From Betaproteobacteria bacterium (GTDB lineage Bacteria; Pseudomonadota; Gammaproteobacteria; Burkholderiales; SG8-39), in the NCBI GenBank assembly GCA_004297625.1, contig SCTY01000043.1:1-64000 (forward strand): DNA of 64,000 nt, read 5' to 3'. Made by a program: the position numbers and the translations under genes. Below the pieces are notes generated by a model. It had not been told where the DNA came from, did not search any database, and saw nothing but the letters and a program-made list of their open reading frames with translations. Every line of letters begins with the position of its first letter. The first letter of the stretch is position 1. Shown piece by piece: positions 1 through 8,969 of the stretch.

Positions 1-163
1 GGCGGGCGAGACGCACGAGTACACCGACATGTACCCCGGGATGGCGAAGCAGGCGCGCGACGAGGGCTTCGGCGAGATCGCCGACTGGTTCGAGACGCTC
101 GCCAAGGCCGAGCGCAGCCACGCCAACCGCTTCCAGAAGGCGCTCGACGGGCTAGCAGACTAG
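1..163 (+). CDS. Rubrerythrin, C-terminal end (gene starts before the window)
   Basis: Reading from base 2, the last 53 residues of a protein are seen, ending at TAG 161-163. They contain the segments [18 protein letters not shown] and [16 protein letters not shown], typical of the last helices of the rubrerythrin diiron four-helix bundle, with the E/H ligand spacing of the erythrin domain. Rubrerythrins reduce peroxide in anaerobes and microaerophiles. Any C-terminal rubredoxin domain is absent, as the protein stops right after the helical domain. The next gene starts on the base after the stop, so the two are almost certainly one transcription unit. The N-terminal part cannot be judged. Confidence 0.85.
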   Translation, partial: AGETHEYTDMYPGMAKQARDEGFGEIADWFETLAKAERSHANRFQKALDGLAD

Positions 164-1501
164 ATGCGCGAAGGCTCGCTCGAAGCTCCTACCCGGCACC
201 CGCTCGACTGGAAGAACCCGGAGTTCGGGGACCCGGCGAAAGCCGAGCAGGAGCTCGAGCGCATCTTCGGCATCTGCCACGGCTGCCGCCGCTGCGTCAG
301 CCTGTGCACCGCCTTCCCGACGCTCTTCGACCTGGTCGACGAGTCGCCGACCATGGAGGTGGACGGCGTCAAGAAAGACGACTACTGGAAAGTCGTCGAC
401 CAGTGCTACCTCTGCGATCTGTGCTACATGACGAAGTGCCCGTACGTTCCGCCGCATCCGTGGAACGTGGACTTCCCGCACGTCATGCTGCGCGCGAAGT
501 CGATCAAGTTCGAGAAGGGCACCAAGCTCCGGGACCGGATGCTTTCGTCCACGGACGCGCTCGGCAAGCTCGCCGCGATTCCGGTGGTGGCGCAAACCGT
601 GAATTTCGTGAACCGCAATTCGCTCGCCCGGGGCGCGATGCACTCGGTACTGGGTGTGCACAAGGATCGCGAGCTGCCGCCTTACGCCGCGAAAAAATTC
701 AGATCCTCGTTTAAAACTTCTTCGTCCTTTCCTGTGCGGGACGGCAAGAACACGCCCGGCAAGGTGGCCGTCTTCTCCACCTGCTACGTGAACTACAACG
801 AGCCCGGCATGGGGCACGACCTCGTCGCGATCCTCGAGCACAACGAGATTCCGTACGTGGTCGTCGAGCGGGAAGTTTGCTGCGGCATGCCGAAATTCGA
901 GCTCGGCGACCTTGACGGCGTCTCAAAATTGAAAGAAACCAACGTTCCGGTACTGGCCAGATACGCACGCGAGGGCTACGCGATCCTCGCCGCGGTGCCC
1001 TCGTGCACGCTGATGTTCAAGCAGGAGCTGCCGCTCATGTACCCCGACGACCCGGACACCGCCGCGGTGCGCGACGCGATGTTCGACCCGTTCGAGTACC
1101 TCGTGCTTCGAAGGAAAGACGGCCTCCTCAAAACCGACTTCAAGCAGCCGCTCGGCAAGATCGCCTATCACATCCCCTGCCATTCGCGCGTGCAGAACGT
1201 GGGACAGAAAACGCGCGAGCTCCTCGAGTCGCTGCCCGGCACCGAGGTGAAGACCGTCGAGCGCTGCTCCGGCCACGACGGCACCTGGGGCGTGAAGAGC
1301 GAGTACTTCGACAACTCGATGAAGATCGGCCGACCGGTGTTCCGCCAGATGGCCGAAGCGGCCGATGGGGCGGCTCCCGACTATGTCAGCTCCGACTGCC
1401 CGATCGCCGCGCGCCACATCCGCCAGGGCATGGGCGACGAGGCGAAAGACGCGGTCAAGGCGCACCCGCTCACGCTTCTGCGCAAGGCCTACGGCATCTA
1501 A
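164..1501 (+). CDS. Fe-S oxidoreductase, GlpC/HdrD-like, paired with rubrerythrin
   Basis: 445 residues. Two 4Fe-4S motifs lie near the N-terminus: CHGCRRCVSLC (about 38-48) and CYLCDLCYMTKCP (about 79-91). The C-terminal half has cysteine-rich (CCG-type) elements including CCGMPKFELGD and a later CSGHDGTWG, the family that binds a non-cubane cluster in heterodisulfide reductase and GlpC. It has no membrane helix and is probably cytoplasmic. The ATG directly follows the rubrerythrin stop. The pair rubrerythrin plus this Fe-S protein is a recurrent proteobacterial neighbourhood and suggests electron delivery to a peroxide-reducing system; the donor is unknown. A palindromic repeat begins four bases after the stop. 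Confidence 0.8.
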   Translation: MREGSLEAPTRHPLDWKNPEFGDPAKAEQELERIFGICHGCRRCVSLCTAFPTLFDLVDESPTMEVDGVKKDDYWKVVDQCYLCDLCYMTKCPYVPPHPWNVDFPHVMLRAKSIKFEKGTKLRDRMLSSTDALGKLAAIPVVAQTVNFVNRNSLARGAMHSVLGVHKDRELPPYAAKKFRSSFKTSSSFPVRDGKNTPGKVAVFSTCYVNYNEPGMGHDLVAILEHNEIPYVVVEREVCCGMPKFELGDLDGVSKLKETNVPVLARYAREGYAILAAVPSCTLMFKQELPLMYPDDPDTAAVRDAMFDPFEYLVLRRKDGLLKTDFKQPLGKIAYHIPCHSRVQNVGQKTRELLESLPGTEVKTVERCSGHDGTWGVKSEYFDNSMKIGRPVFRQMAEAADGAAPDYVSSDCPIAARHIRQGMGDEAKDAVKAHPLTLLRKAYGI

Positions 1502-1504
1502 CCC

Positions 1505-1558
1505 AGAAATAGGGACAGACCCCATTTCAGCGCTGAAATGGGGTCTGTCCCTATTTCT
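1505..1558. repeat. Perfect 54-bp palindrome, GGGACAGACCCC-type REP-like element
   Basis: The left arm (1505-1531) and right arm (1532-1558) are exact reverse complements, 27 bases each with no loop. The core GGGACAGACCCCATTTC recurs at 59319-59368 with a few mismatches, so it is a dispersed family and not a terminator unique to this gene. Such elements are widespread in proteobacterial genomes and are thought to be moved by REP-associated (RAYT) transposases; none is in the window. The right arm reads into the signal peptide of the following lipoprotein gene. Confidence 0.85.
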
Positions 1559-2321
1559 GCTTTTGCTTCTGCTCGCCGCCTGCGCGCCGCTGCCGCTAGG
1601 CGCCCCCGGCATCTTGGTGTTCGGCGCCTTCGGCGATACGCCTTATACGGATGCGGAAGCGGAACGGCTCGACGGCGTCATCGACGAGATGAACCGCGAG
1701 CCGCTCGCCTTCGTGGTCCACGTCGGCGATATCGGCACGGCCGCCAAGGCGTGCACCGACGCCTGGCTGCTCGAACGGAAGGCGCAGTTCGCGCGCATCC
1801 GCCATCCGCTGGTGCTCGTTCCCGGCGACAACGAGTGGACCGATTGCAGCGATCCGACCGGGCGCCTGGCCGTCTGGCGCAAGAATTTCTGTTATCGGCG
1901 GACGGTCCCGGCCCTCACGCGCCAAGACGGTCCGTACTGCGAGCATGTGCGCTGGGAAGCCGGCGGCTGGGTCTTCGTCGCGCTCAACGTGCCGGGGAGC
2001 AATAACAACGTGCTGCGCCCCGGCGAGTACGCGCCGCGCATGAAAGCGGTGATGGCCTGGCTCGATGAAGCGGCTGCGCTCGCAGAAAAGCGCAAAGGCC
2101 TGGTGGTGCTTATGCAGGCCGACCCGTTCGTCATCGCGCCGCGAGACGGTTACGCGGATCTCCGGGAGAAGCTGGAACGGCTGGGAAGGCGCAATCCCGG
2201 ACGCGTGACGCTCATCCATGGCGACACCCACGTCGCGCGCGACGACGAGCCGTTCCCCGGCGTGCGGCGCATCGAGGTGTGGGGCTCGCCGTTCGTGAGC
2301 TGGACACGCATCGCGCTCTAG
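1533..2321 (+). CDS. Lipoprotein metallophosphoesterase (calcineurin-like), unusual start
   Basis: The body is a calcineurin-like phosphoesterase: GDTPY near the start, HVGDIG, PGDNEW and a late HGDTH supply the metal-binding Asp, Asn and His residues. A lipobox LLAAC (Cys at 1581) predicts an outer- or inner-membrane lipoprotein facing the periplasm. No ATG, GTG or suitably placed TTG precedes the signal peptide in this frame. Reading from CTG 1533 gives a textbook lipoprotein signal (M)KWGLSLF followed by six Leu, and that CTG lies inside the palindromic repeat. No Shine-Dalgarno is visible. Either a CTG start created by the repeat is used, or insertion removed the original start and the gene is silent. 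Substrate unknown. Confidence 0.6.
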   Translation: MKWGLSLFLLLLLLAACAPLPLGAPGILVFGAFGDTPYTDAEAERLDGVIDEMNREPLAFVVHVGDIGTAAKACTDAWLLERKAQFARIRHPLVLVPGDNEWTDCSDPTGRLAVWRKNFCYRRTVPALTRQDGPYCEHVRWEAGGWVFVALNVPGSNNNVLRPGEYAPRMKAVMAWLDEAAALAEKRKGLVVLMQADPFVIAPRDGYADLREKLERLGRRNPGRVTLIHGDTHVARDDEPFPGVRRIEVWGSPFVSWTRIAL

Positions 2322-2328
2322 CCAGATA

Positions 2329-3331
2329 TCAGAGCGGTCCCGCCCGCCACGGGCCGCGGATGGCGCAGGTCATCCCGGAACGCGGCCTGCCGTCGCCATA
2401 GATGTTGACGAACAGGATCTCGCCGTCCGGGCTGAAGCACGCGCCGGCGAACTCGGTGGTATTCGCGATATTCACCGCGAACTCGAAAGGCACACCGTCC
2501 GGCCCCATGCCGATCAAGCGATTGACGTTGAGCAGGCCCGAAGCGAGCGCATGCGTGTCGCCGTCGCGGCTCGCGTCGTCTTCGCAGAGCAGGATGCCGC
2601 CGCGCGGCGTGACGCAGATGTTGTCGGGCGAGTCGAGCGCCGCGCTGCCGGGAGACTCGTAAACGAGCGTGAGCAGGCCCTGATCGAGGCCGGTGGGGCG
2701 GTACGCCCACAACTGTCCGCGCCGCGCTTCGCCGCCCGTCGTGGAGACAAAGTCGATCGCGCCATTGCTTCCCCGGTGGATCCCTTCGAGCCGGTTGAAC
2801 TGCGCGCCGCCCAAGGCACGTCCCTGCTTGAAGCAGCTCGGACGCCCCGCCGCGAGGTCCGGGTCGGGGTCCGCGATGTCGACCCATTCACAGGCAAGCG
2901 CGTTGCCCGCGCTCCGGCCGCATTTCGACCAGGTCGAAATCGACCATGAGGGTGCCGCCCATCGCGCGCGCATCGTAAGGCGTGCCGGCGTGCGGCACGC
3001 CGAGTGTCATGTCACCCGCGCGGTTGCGCAGCTCGTGATTCCGGATCAGGCGAACAAGCCCTTCGCGCCCCGGAAAGCACGCCATGCCGTCGTGATTGCG
3101 CGGGACAGAGCCGCCTCCTCCGGCGAGCGCCTGTCCCGTTTTGCTGAACGTCGTGTACCGGAAGCGCGGCGGCAGCGCGAGGATTTCCTCGCCATTCTGG
3201 TCCGCGGTGCGCGAGAGCGGACCGTATCCCGCCCCGCGCGCGAGCGCCTTCCTGGAGGCGAGCGTCAACAGCGCGAGCGCCGATGCGGCGCAGCCGGCCG
3301 AGCGCTTGAGGAACTCCCTGCGCGGGCGAAT
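2329..3331 (-). pseudogene. PhoX-like Tat-exported phosphatase (DUF839), frameshifted and internally deleted
   Basis: The upstream part (about 3331-2930) reads PRREFLKRSAG, a Tat twin-arginine signal, then GGSVPRNHDGMACF and GGTLMVDFD, typical of the PhoX N-terminal half. The reading frame then shifts between about 2930 and 2890. The downstream part, ending at 2329, continues with FNRLEGIHRG, SPDNICVTPRGGILLCEDD and TEFAGACFSPDGEILFVNIY, the PhoX C-terminal half. The usual middle section (around the PTPWGTWLTCEE region and the following strand block) is missing, so a deletion accompanied the shift. There is also no ATG/GTG/TTG before the Tat motif in frame. PhoX enzymes are periplasmic Ca/Fe alkaline phosphatases. 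The gene looks dead unless the frameshift is a sequencing error. Confidence 0.7.
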
Positions 3332-3333
3332 CG

Positions 3334-3564
3334 CTAGCGCGGTCCGTTGCGCCGCATCACCTCGGATTCGGCCTGCACCCAGTCCTCGAGCTCGTGGCCG
3401 GGCTCGAAGCCGCGCTGCTTCGCGCGGTAGTAGGCGGCTTCCTCGATCTGCTTGCGCATCTCCTCGGGCGCGTGCCTGGCGGGAATCTTGTTCTCTGCAG
3501 TTTTGGTGTCGGTTTTTTGCGCCGGCTTGCGAAGGGTTTTGCGGCGCTCTTTGGAATCGGCCAT
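3334..3564 (-). CDS. DUF2934 domain small protein
   Basis: 76 residues from ATG 3564, chosen over an ATG eight codons upstream because AGGAGG sits five bases before it. The N-terminal half is rich in Lys/Arg/Thr (TLRKPAQKTDTK). The C-terminal half, EEAAYYRAKQRGFEPGHELEDWV, matches the DUF2934 core with its conserved RGFxPGxELEDWxxAE pattern. Function is not known for the family; the charge pattern suggests a soluble, possibly nucleic-acid-associated protein. It ends just before the broken PhoX-like gene on the same strand. Confidence 0.75.
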   Translation of the reverse strand: MADSKERRKTLRKPAQKTDTKTAENKIPARHAPEEMRKQIEEAAYYRAKQRGFEPGHELEDWVQAESEVMRRNGPR

Positions 3565-3631
3565 GACTTCCTCCTGCACTTGTTGCAAACGATCGTCAGG
3601 CTAACAAACTTGGGCGTGCGCTTCTAGCGCT

Positions 3632-4843
3632 TCAGCGCACTTGGCTGTCGATGACGATGTTGACGGCGCCGGCATCGTTCGCCACCGGCCCGCTCGCGCC
3701 CTGCAGGTCGCCCGCTTGCGGCGCCGCGTTGCCGCTTTTCGACACGCGCGCGGTGACGACGACTTTCGGGAACGCGGAGAGGTTCATCGCCGGATTCATC
3801 GCCATCGAGTCGTCGAGCTGGAAGCTGTACGGCAGGTCGCGCACGCGCGTACGGGCGATCGCGAGCGGCAGCGGCGGCCCCTCCGCGGCGCGCGCGAACA
3901 CGTACACCGTGTCGTCCGGCGACGCCTTGGATTTCAGCTGAGGAGACAGAGTCACCGTGCCACGCACCGCCGCTTTCGAAGCCTGGGCGGCTTTCGGCGC
4001 CTGCGGCTTCGCGGCTTCGCCGCCTATCCCGGCGAGAGCGCGCGCCTCGTTCACGTTCTGCTGGATGACGCGCGCGTCTTCCGAGCCGGGCTGGACGTTC
4101 GGCAGCATGCGCTGCCAGTACGCCGCTGCCGCGGCGTAATCCTTGCGCTCATAGGCTGCGGTGCCGGCAAGCGCGAGCGATTTCAGGTGATTCGGGTCGA
4201 GCTCGAGCGCGCGCCGCACCAGCTTCTCGGGCTCGCCATCGAGCTTCTGGTCGCGTGCCATGGCGAGGACGTCGGCGAAATCCGCCAGGAGATCCGGGTC
4301 GCGCGGCGCGCCGGCGGCGGCCTTTGCGAAGGCGTCCACCGCCTGGTCGAAGCGGCCGAGCGCGGCGTAGGAGCGTCCGAGGAGCTTCCAGCCCTCGATA
4401 TCGTTCGGGTTCGCGCGCATCTTGTCCGCGAGCCGCTGGACCATGGCCTCCACCTGCTGCGGGGATATGTGAGCCTCGGGCTGGCGCACCAGCGCGGCCG
4501 GATTGCCGACCGCAAAATAAACGACTAGCGCCACCACCGGCACGAGCGCCACCGTCGCGATCACGGGGAGCCAGCCGGCGGGCCGCGCAGCCGGCGCGGG
4601 CTGCTCGCGAACGTCCTCGAGGAGCCGCGCTTCCAGCTCGGCACGCGCGCGCTCGTAGTCGGCCTGCGCCAGCGTGCCTGCCGCCAGATCGCCTTCGAGC
4701 TCGCGGAGCTGGTCGCGATAGATGGAGATGTTCGCCGCCGTGCGCGAGACCGGGCCGCCGGCGCGCTGCGCAAGCAGCGGCCGGAGCACGAGCACGAGGG
4801 CGAGGACGGCGAGCGCTGCGCCGGTAAGCCAGAAAAGGGTCAT
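3632..4843 (-). CDS. ccmI: Cytochrome c maturation protein CcmI (CycH), TPR apocytochrome chaperone
   Basis: 403 residues from ATG 4843, which overlaps the ccmH stop in ATGA. Two N-terminal membrane helices (about 1-25 and 90-112) flank a cytoplasmic segment containing SIYRDQLRELEGDLAAGTL, the CcmI signature. A TPR region follows (DIEGWKLLGRSYAALGRFDQ and similar repeats), then a C-terminal periplasmic domain with VYVFARAAEGPPLPLAI, as in long CcmI/CycH proteins. CcmI holds apocytochrome c C-termini and passes them to CcmF/CcmH for haem ligation. It is the last gene of the ccm operon. Confidence 0.95.
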   Translation of the reverse strand: MTLFWLTGAALAVLALVLVLRPLLAQRAGGPVSRTAANISIYRDQLRELEGDLAAGTLAQADYERARAELEARLLEDVREQPAPAARPAGWLPVIATVALVPVVALVVYFAVGNPAALVRQPEAHISPQQVEAMVQRLADKMRANPNDIEGWKLLGRSYAALGRFDQAVDAFAKAAAGAPRDPDLLADFADVLAMARDQKLDGEPEKLVRRALELDPNHLKSLALAGTAAYERKDYAAAAAYWQRMLPNVQPGSEDARVIQQNVNEARALAGIGGEAAKPQAPKAAQASKAAVRGTVTLSPQLKSKASPDDTVYVFARAAEGPPLPLAIARTRVRDLPYSFQLDDSMAMNPAMNLSAFPKVVVTARVSKSGNAAPQAGDLQGASGPVANDAGAVNIVIDSQVR

Positions 4844-5259
4844 TCGAGGAGCTTGGCCGCGCGTTCGCGATCGGCCTGCGAGAGTTGCGGTTCCGGCGCC
4901 CGCCGGCGGGCAACGCGCCGATAGAAAAGCCCGATGCCGATGAGGAGCAGCACGAACGGCCCCAGCCATAGCGCCACGGTGGCCGGCTTGAGCGGCGGCC
5001 GGTACAGCACGAAGTCGCCGTAGCGGGCGACCATGTAATCCTTGATCTCCTGCTCGCTCTTGCCGCTTTTCAGCTGCTCGCGGATCTGGTTGCGCAGGTC
5101 GACGGCGAGCGACGCCTGCGAGTCCGCGATGGTCTGGTTCTGGCACACGAGGCAGCGCAGCTCGGCTCCGATCTCGGTCACGCGCCGGTCGAGCGCCGAT
5201 TCGTCCACCGCCAGCGCATGGCCGACGAAGAACGCCAGAAGAAGAAAAATCCTAACCAC
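4840..5259 (-). CDS. ccmH: Cytochrome c maturation protein CcmH (thiol-redox subunit)
   Basis: 139 residues, GTG start at 5259 overlapping the ccmG stop by eight bases. A signal peptide or N-terminal anchor (FLLLAFFVGHALA) is followed by the redox-active motif LRCLVCQNQTIADSQA and a C-terminal membrane helix (ALWLGPFVLLLIGIGLFY). CcmH (CcmL in some naming) keeps the CxxCH cysteines of apocytochromes reduced in the periplasm and forms the haem lyase with CcmF and CcmI. The length is that of the short, monodomain CcmH, consistent with a separate ccmI gene. Confidence 0.95.
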   Translation of the reverse strand: MVRIFLLLAFFVGHALAVDESALDRRVTEIGAELRCLVCQNQTIADSQASLAVDLRNQIREQLKSGKSEQEIKDYMVARYGDFVLYRPPLKPATVALWLGPFVLLLIGIGLFYRRVARRRAPEPQLSQADRERAAKLLE

Positions 5260-5779
5260 GGCTTGCGAGCTCCTTGACGAGCGGCTGCAGTTTCTTTTGC
5301 ACCACTTCGGGCGTGAGCGGCCCGATGTGCTTGTAGCGGATCAAGCCGGCGCGGTCGATGACATACGTTTCCGGCACGCCGTAGACGCCGTAGTCGATGC
5401 CGATACGCCCCTCCGCGTCGTACACCGAGAGCTTGTACGGATCGCCGTTGCGCTTCAGCCATGGCAGCGCGTCTTCGCGCGCATCCTTGTAGTTGAGCCC
5501 GATCACCGGCGCGATGCCCGAGCGCGCGAGCTCGGTCACCACCGGCAGCTCCTCGAGGCACGGCGGGCACCACGAGGCCCATACGTTGAGGACCCACACC
5601 GAGCCGAGCATTTGCTTCTGCGAAAAGGTCTTGTCCGGCGCATTGAGCAGCGGCAGCTCGAATTGCGGCGCGGGCTTGTCGATGAGCGGCGAAGGCACCT
5701 CGCGCGGATCGAGCCGCAGGCCCACAGCGAGCAGCACAACGAGCGCCACGAAGGCGCCGATGACCCAGACGACCTTCAC
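5252..5779 (-). CDS. ccmG: Thiol:disulfide interchange protein CcmG/DsbE
   Basis: 175 residues from GTG 5779, whose GTGA overlaps the ccmF stop. One N-terminal membrane anchor precedes a periplasmic thioredoxin fold with the active site WASWCPPC and the cis-Pro loop YGVPETYVIDRAG typical of CcmG/DsbE. It supplies reductant, ultimately from CcdA or DsbD (not in this window), to reduce apocytochrome cysteines before haem attachment. Confidence 0.95.
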   Translation of the reverse strand: MKVVWVIGAFVALVVLLAVGLRLDPREVPSPLIDKPAPQFELPLLNAPDKTFSQKQMLGSVWVLNVWASWCPPCLEELPVVTELARSGIAPVIGLNYKDAREDALPWLKRNGDPYKLSVYDAEGRIGIDYGVYGVPETYVIDRAGLIRYKHIGPLTPEVVQKKLQPLVKELASRG

Positions 5780-7707
5780 GCCAGCGCCCTCGCCTCTTCC
5801 ATGCGCCGCGCCGGCATGGCGACGCGGTAGCGGCGATCCGACGCGGCGAGCACGCCGCCAAGCGCCATGACGAGGCAGCCGCCCCAGATCCAGTCGACGA
5901 ACGGCTTGTGCTGAACCTTGATGAGCCACGTCCCGTCCTGCAGCTGATCGCCGAGCGAAATGTACAGGTCGCGCGTGGCGCCCGGATCGATGGCCGCTTC
6001 GGTCATCGCTTGGTTCTGCACGGTGTACGTGCGCCTCTCCGGATACAGCACGGTCTGCGGCTTGCCGTTGCGCGTCACCACGACCGTCGCCTGCGCGGCG
6101 CGGTAGTTCGGCCCCTTCACCGGAGAAACGCCCTCGAGGCGAAAGTCGTAACCGGCGAGCTGAACGACGTCGCCCGGCCGCATCTTCACGTCCTTGTCGC
6201 TCTCGTAGCCTTTCACGAGCGTCACGCCCACGACGAATACCGCGACGCCCATGTGCGCGATCACCATGCCGTAGTGCGCACGCGTCCGCTTCGTGCTCTT
6301 GCGGAAGGTCATGAGCCCGGTAATGAAGATCCAGGCCGCGAGCGCGAGGCCGAAGCCGACGAGCGCGCTCCAATGGCCGAGGGCGAACGGAAGAATGATT
6401 CCGGTCAAAAGGCTGATGCCGAGCGCCCAGCGCAGCAGCACCGCGAGCTCCGGCACGCTCGCCCGCTTCCAGCGCGCGAGCGGCCCGACGCCCATGAGGA
6501 AGAGCGCGGGCGCCATGAGCGGCACGAACACCGCCTCGAAGTACTGCGGCCCGACCGAGATCTTGCCGAGGCCGAGCGCATCGATCACGAGCGGGTAGAG
6601 CGTGCCGAGCATGACTGAACCGGCGGCCGCGGCAAGCACCACGTTGTTCGCAAGCAGCATCGACTCGCGCGACACCGTCTCAAAGCCGCCGCCCAGGCCG
6701 ATGCGCGAGGTGCGCCACGCATAGAGCACGAGCGCGCCGCCGATCAGCACCGCAAACAGGCCGAGGATGAAGATGCCGCGTCTCGGATCGACCGCGAAAG
6801 CGTGCACCGACGTCAGCACGCCCGAGCGCACGAGGAACGTGCCGAGCAGGCTGAGCGCGAAAGCGATGATCGCAAGCAGCACCGTCCAGCTGCGGAAGGC
6901 GCCGCGCTTCTCCGTCACCGCGAGCGAATGGATGAGCGCCGTGCCGACGAGCCAGGGCATGAACGAGGCGTTCTCCACCGGATCCCAGAACCACCACCCG
7001 CCCCAGCCGAGCTCGTAGTACGCCCACGCGCTGCCGAGCGCGATGCCGAGCGTGAGGAAGGTCCAGGCGACCGTGGTCCAGGGACGCGACCAGCGCGCCC
7101 AGGCCGCATCGAGCCGCCCGGAAAGCAGCGCACCGACGGCAAACGCGAACGCGACCGAGAAGCCGACGTAGCCCATGTACAGCATCGGCGGATGCATCAC
7201 CATCCCCGGGTCCTGCAGCAGCGGGTTGAGGTCGCGCCCGTCCGCGGGAACCGGGAACAGGCGGTCGAACGGATTCGAGGTGAACAGCATGAAAGCGAGG
7301 AAGCCGGCGCTCACCAGACCCATCACGCCGAGCACGCGCGCCACCATCTCCTCGGGCAGGTGTCCGCTGAAAAACGTCACCGCGGTCATCCACACGCCGA
7401 GCATGAGGCACCACAAGAGCAGCGAGCCCTCGTGCCCGCCCCAAACGCCGGCGATCCGGTACTGCAGCGGCAAGGCGCTGTTGGAATGCTCCGCGGCGTA
7501 CGCCACCGAGAAGTCGTTGGTCACGAAGACGTACGTCAGCGCGCCGAAAGCAAAGGCGACGAGCAGCGCGAGCGACTGCGCCGCCGGGCGCGCGACGGCG
7601 ATCCAGGCCGTGTTGCCGCGTGCCGCGCCAACCAGGGAAAGAAACGCGAGGGCGAGAGAAACGGCGAGCGCCAGCGCGAGAGCGAATTGACCGAGTTCAG
7701 GGATCAT
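5776..7707 (-). CDS. ccmF: Haem lyase subunit CcmF
   Basis: 643 residues with about 14-15 membrane helices. The tryptophan-rich WWD motif [19 protein letters not shown] and the conserved [12 protein letters not shown] and [10 protein letters not shown] segments identify CcmF, which takes haem from CcmE and, with CcmH/CcmI, attaches it to CxxCH. Length is normal for the family. The start ATG 7707 overlaps the ccmE stop by four bases. Given the more than fifty haem motifs encoded further along, this operon is the maturation machinery the cytochrome island depends on. Confidence 0.97.
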   Translation of the reverse strand: MIPELGQFALALALAVSLALAFLSLVGAARGNTAWIAVARPAAQSLALLVAFAFGALTYVFVTNDFSVAYAAEHSNSALPLQYRIAGVWGGHEGSLLLWCLMLGVWMTAVTFFSGHLPEEMVARVLGVMGLVSAGFLAFMLFTSNPFDRLFPVPADGRDLNPLLQDPGMVMHPPMLYMGYVGFSVAFAFAVGALLSGRLDAAWARWSRPWTTVAWTFLTLGIALGSAWAYYELGWGGWWFWDPVENASFMPWLVGTALIHSLAVTEKRGAFRSWTVLLAIIAFALSLLGTFLVRSGVLTSVHAFAVDPRRGIFILGLFAVLIGGALVLYAWRTSRIGLGGGFETVSRESMLLANNVVLAAAAGSVMLGTLYPLVIDALGLGKISVGPQYFEAVFVPLMAPALFLMGVGPLARWKRASVPELAVLLRWALGISLLTGIILPFALGHWSALVGFGLALAAWIFITGLMTFRKSTKRTRAHYGMVIAHMGVAVFVVGVTLVKGYESDKDVKMRPGDVVQLAGYDFRLEGVSPVKGPNYRAAQATVVVTRNGKPQTVLYPERRTYTVQNQAMTEAAIDPGATRDLYISLGDQLQDGTWLIKVQHKPFVDWIWGGCLVMALGGVLAASDRRYRVAMPARRMEEARALA

Positions 7708-8153
7708 TGGAGCGTCTTGGCCGTCTTGGCGGCGGTTTCGTGCGCTTTTTTCACCGCGTCTGCGGCTTCCGGCGGCATGTAGTTCTCGTCGTGCTTGGCG
7801 AGCACCTCGCGGGCGCGGAACACCCCGTCGGGGCCGATCTGGCCCTGCGCGACCACCCCTTTGCCCTCGCGGAAAAGATCGGGCAGCGCGCCGCGGTACA
7901 CCACCGGGATGTTCTTCGCCGTGTCGGTGACGACGAAACGCACGTCGACGCCCTCGCGCTTCACGCTGCCCTCGAGCACCATGCCCCCGATGCGGAAGGT
8001 CTTGCCCTGCGGGGCCTCGTTCGCCGCCACCTGCGACGGCGTGAAGAAGAACACCAGGTTCTTCTGGAAGGCGGACAGCACCAGGGCGGTGGCGATGCCG
8101 AGCGCCACCACGCCGAGCGCGATCGCGGCGATGCGTTTATGTCTTGGTTTCAA
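7704..8153 (-). CDS. ccmE: Haem chaperone CcmE
   Basis: 149 residues: one N-terminal anchor (about 9-28), then an OB-fold periplasmic domain. The haem-binding histidine lies in [12 protein letters not shown], the standard H-x-x-x-Y motif, so this is the classical His-type CcmE and not the Cys variant. The start overlaps the end of ccmD by 17 bases. Confidence 0.97.
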   Translation of the reverse strand: MKPRHKRIAAIALGVVALGIATALVLSAFQKNLVFFFTPSQVAANEAPQGKTFRIGGMVLEGSVKREGVDVRFVVTDTAKNIPVVYRGALPDLFREGKGVVAQGQIGPDGVFRAREVLAKHDENYMPPEAADAVKKAHETAAKTAKTLQ

Positions 8154-8268
8154 GCTTCCTCTTTCTGCGTATGAGAAAAACCACTTCGACGGCGAGGAGG
8201 ACCAGCGTCACCCCGTACGAGCCCCAGACGTAGCCGCCGTAACCTCCCATAGACAAGAATTCGCTCAT
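8137..8268 (-). CDS. ccmD: Haem exporter small subunit CcmD
   Basis: 43 residues from ATG 8268, overlapping the ccmC stop by four bases. [13 protein letters not shown] followed by one membrane helix and a basic tail (RRKRKLETK) is the usual CcmD layout. CcmD helps release haem-loaded CcmE from the CcmABC complex. Confidence 0.92.
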   Translation of the reverse strand: MSEFLSMGGYGGYVWGSYGVTLVLLAVEVVFLIRRKRKLETKT

Positions 8269-8969
8269 TCGCGTTCCATGATGATGCAGCGCACCCGCAT
8301 GAGGATGACCGCAATGCTGTACATCCAGAAGGCGAGCGCCATCAGGATCATCCCGGTGAACATGGCGGCGGCCATGGAAGGGGCCCGGGTCATGCTCACC
8401 GACGCCCCCTGGTGAAGGGTGTTCCACCACTGGACCGAGTAATAGATGATCGGGACGTTGACCGCGCCCACGATGGCGAGCACCGCGCCCGCGCGGTCGG
8501 AGCGCCGCGGGTCGTCGATTGCGGCCTTGAGCGCCATGAAGCCGAGGTACAGGAAAAGCAGGATCAGCTCGGAGGTGAGCCGCGCGTCCCACACCCAATA
8601 CGTGCCCCACGTCGGCTTGCCCCACAGCGCGCCGGTCCACAGGGCGATGAAGGTGAAGAGCGCGCCGGTCGGCGCGATGGCGCTCGCCATCATCCCGGAA
8701 AGGCGGGTGTTGAAGGCAAAGCCCATGGCCGCCCAGAACGCCATGACGAGATAAAGGAACATCGACATCCAGGCCGCCGGCACGTGGATGAAGATGATGC
8801 GGTAGGCCTCTCCTTGCTGGGCATCGGTCGGCGCCACCAAGAACCCGACGTACAGCCCGGCTATCGCGAAAAGCGCCGCCGCGACGGCGCACCAGCGCGC
8901 GAGGGTGCGCGCCACGGGGAAAAACGTGTGCGGGGACGCATACCAGAACCACCGGATAGCCGTAGTCAT
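8265..8969 (-). CDS. ccmC: Haem-handling protein CcmC
   Basis: 234 residues from ATG 8969 (MTTAIRWFWYASP), chosen because it overlaps the ccmB stop in ATGA; a longer frame to 9005 exists but lacks this coupling. Six membrane helices and the WWD motif WGTYWVWDARLTSELILLF identify CcmC, which loads haem on CcmE. Conserved periplasmic His residues are in FIHVPAAWMS and NTLHQGASVS. Confidence 0.96.
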   Translation of the reverse strand: MTTAIRWFWYASPHTFFPVARTLARWCAVAAALFAIAGLYVGFLVAPTDAQQGEAYRIIFIHVPAAWMSMFLYLVMAFWAAMGFAFNTRLSGMMASAIAPTGALFTFIALWTGALWGKPTWGTYWVWDARLTSELILLFLYLGFMALKAAIDDPRRSDRAGAVLAIVGAVNVPIIYYSVQWWNTLHQGASVSMTRAPSMAAAMFTGMILMALAFWMYSIAVILMRVRCIIMERE

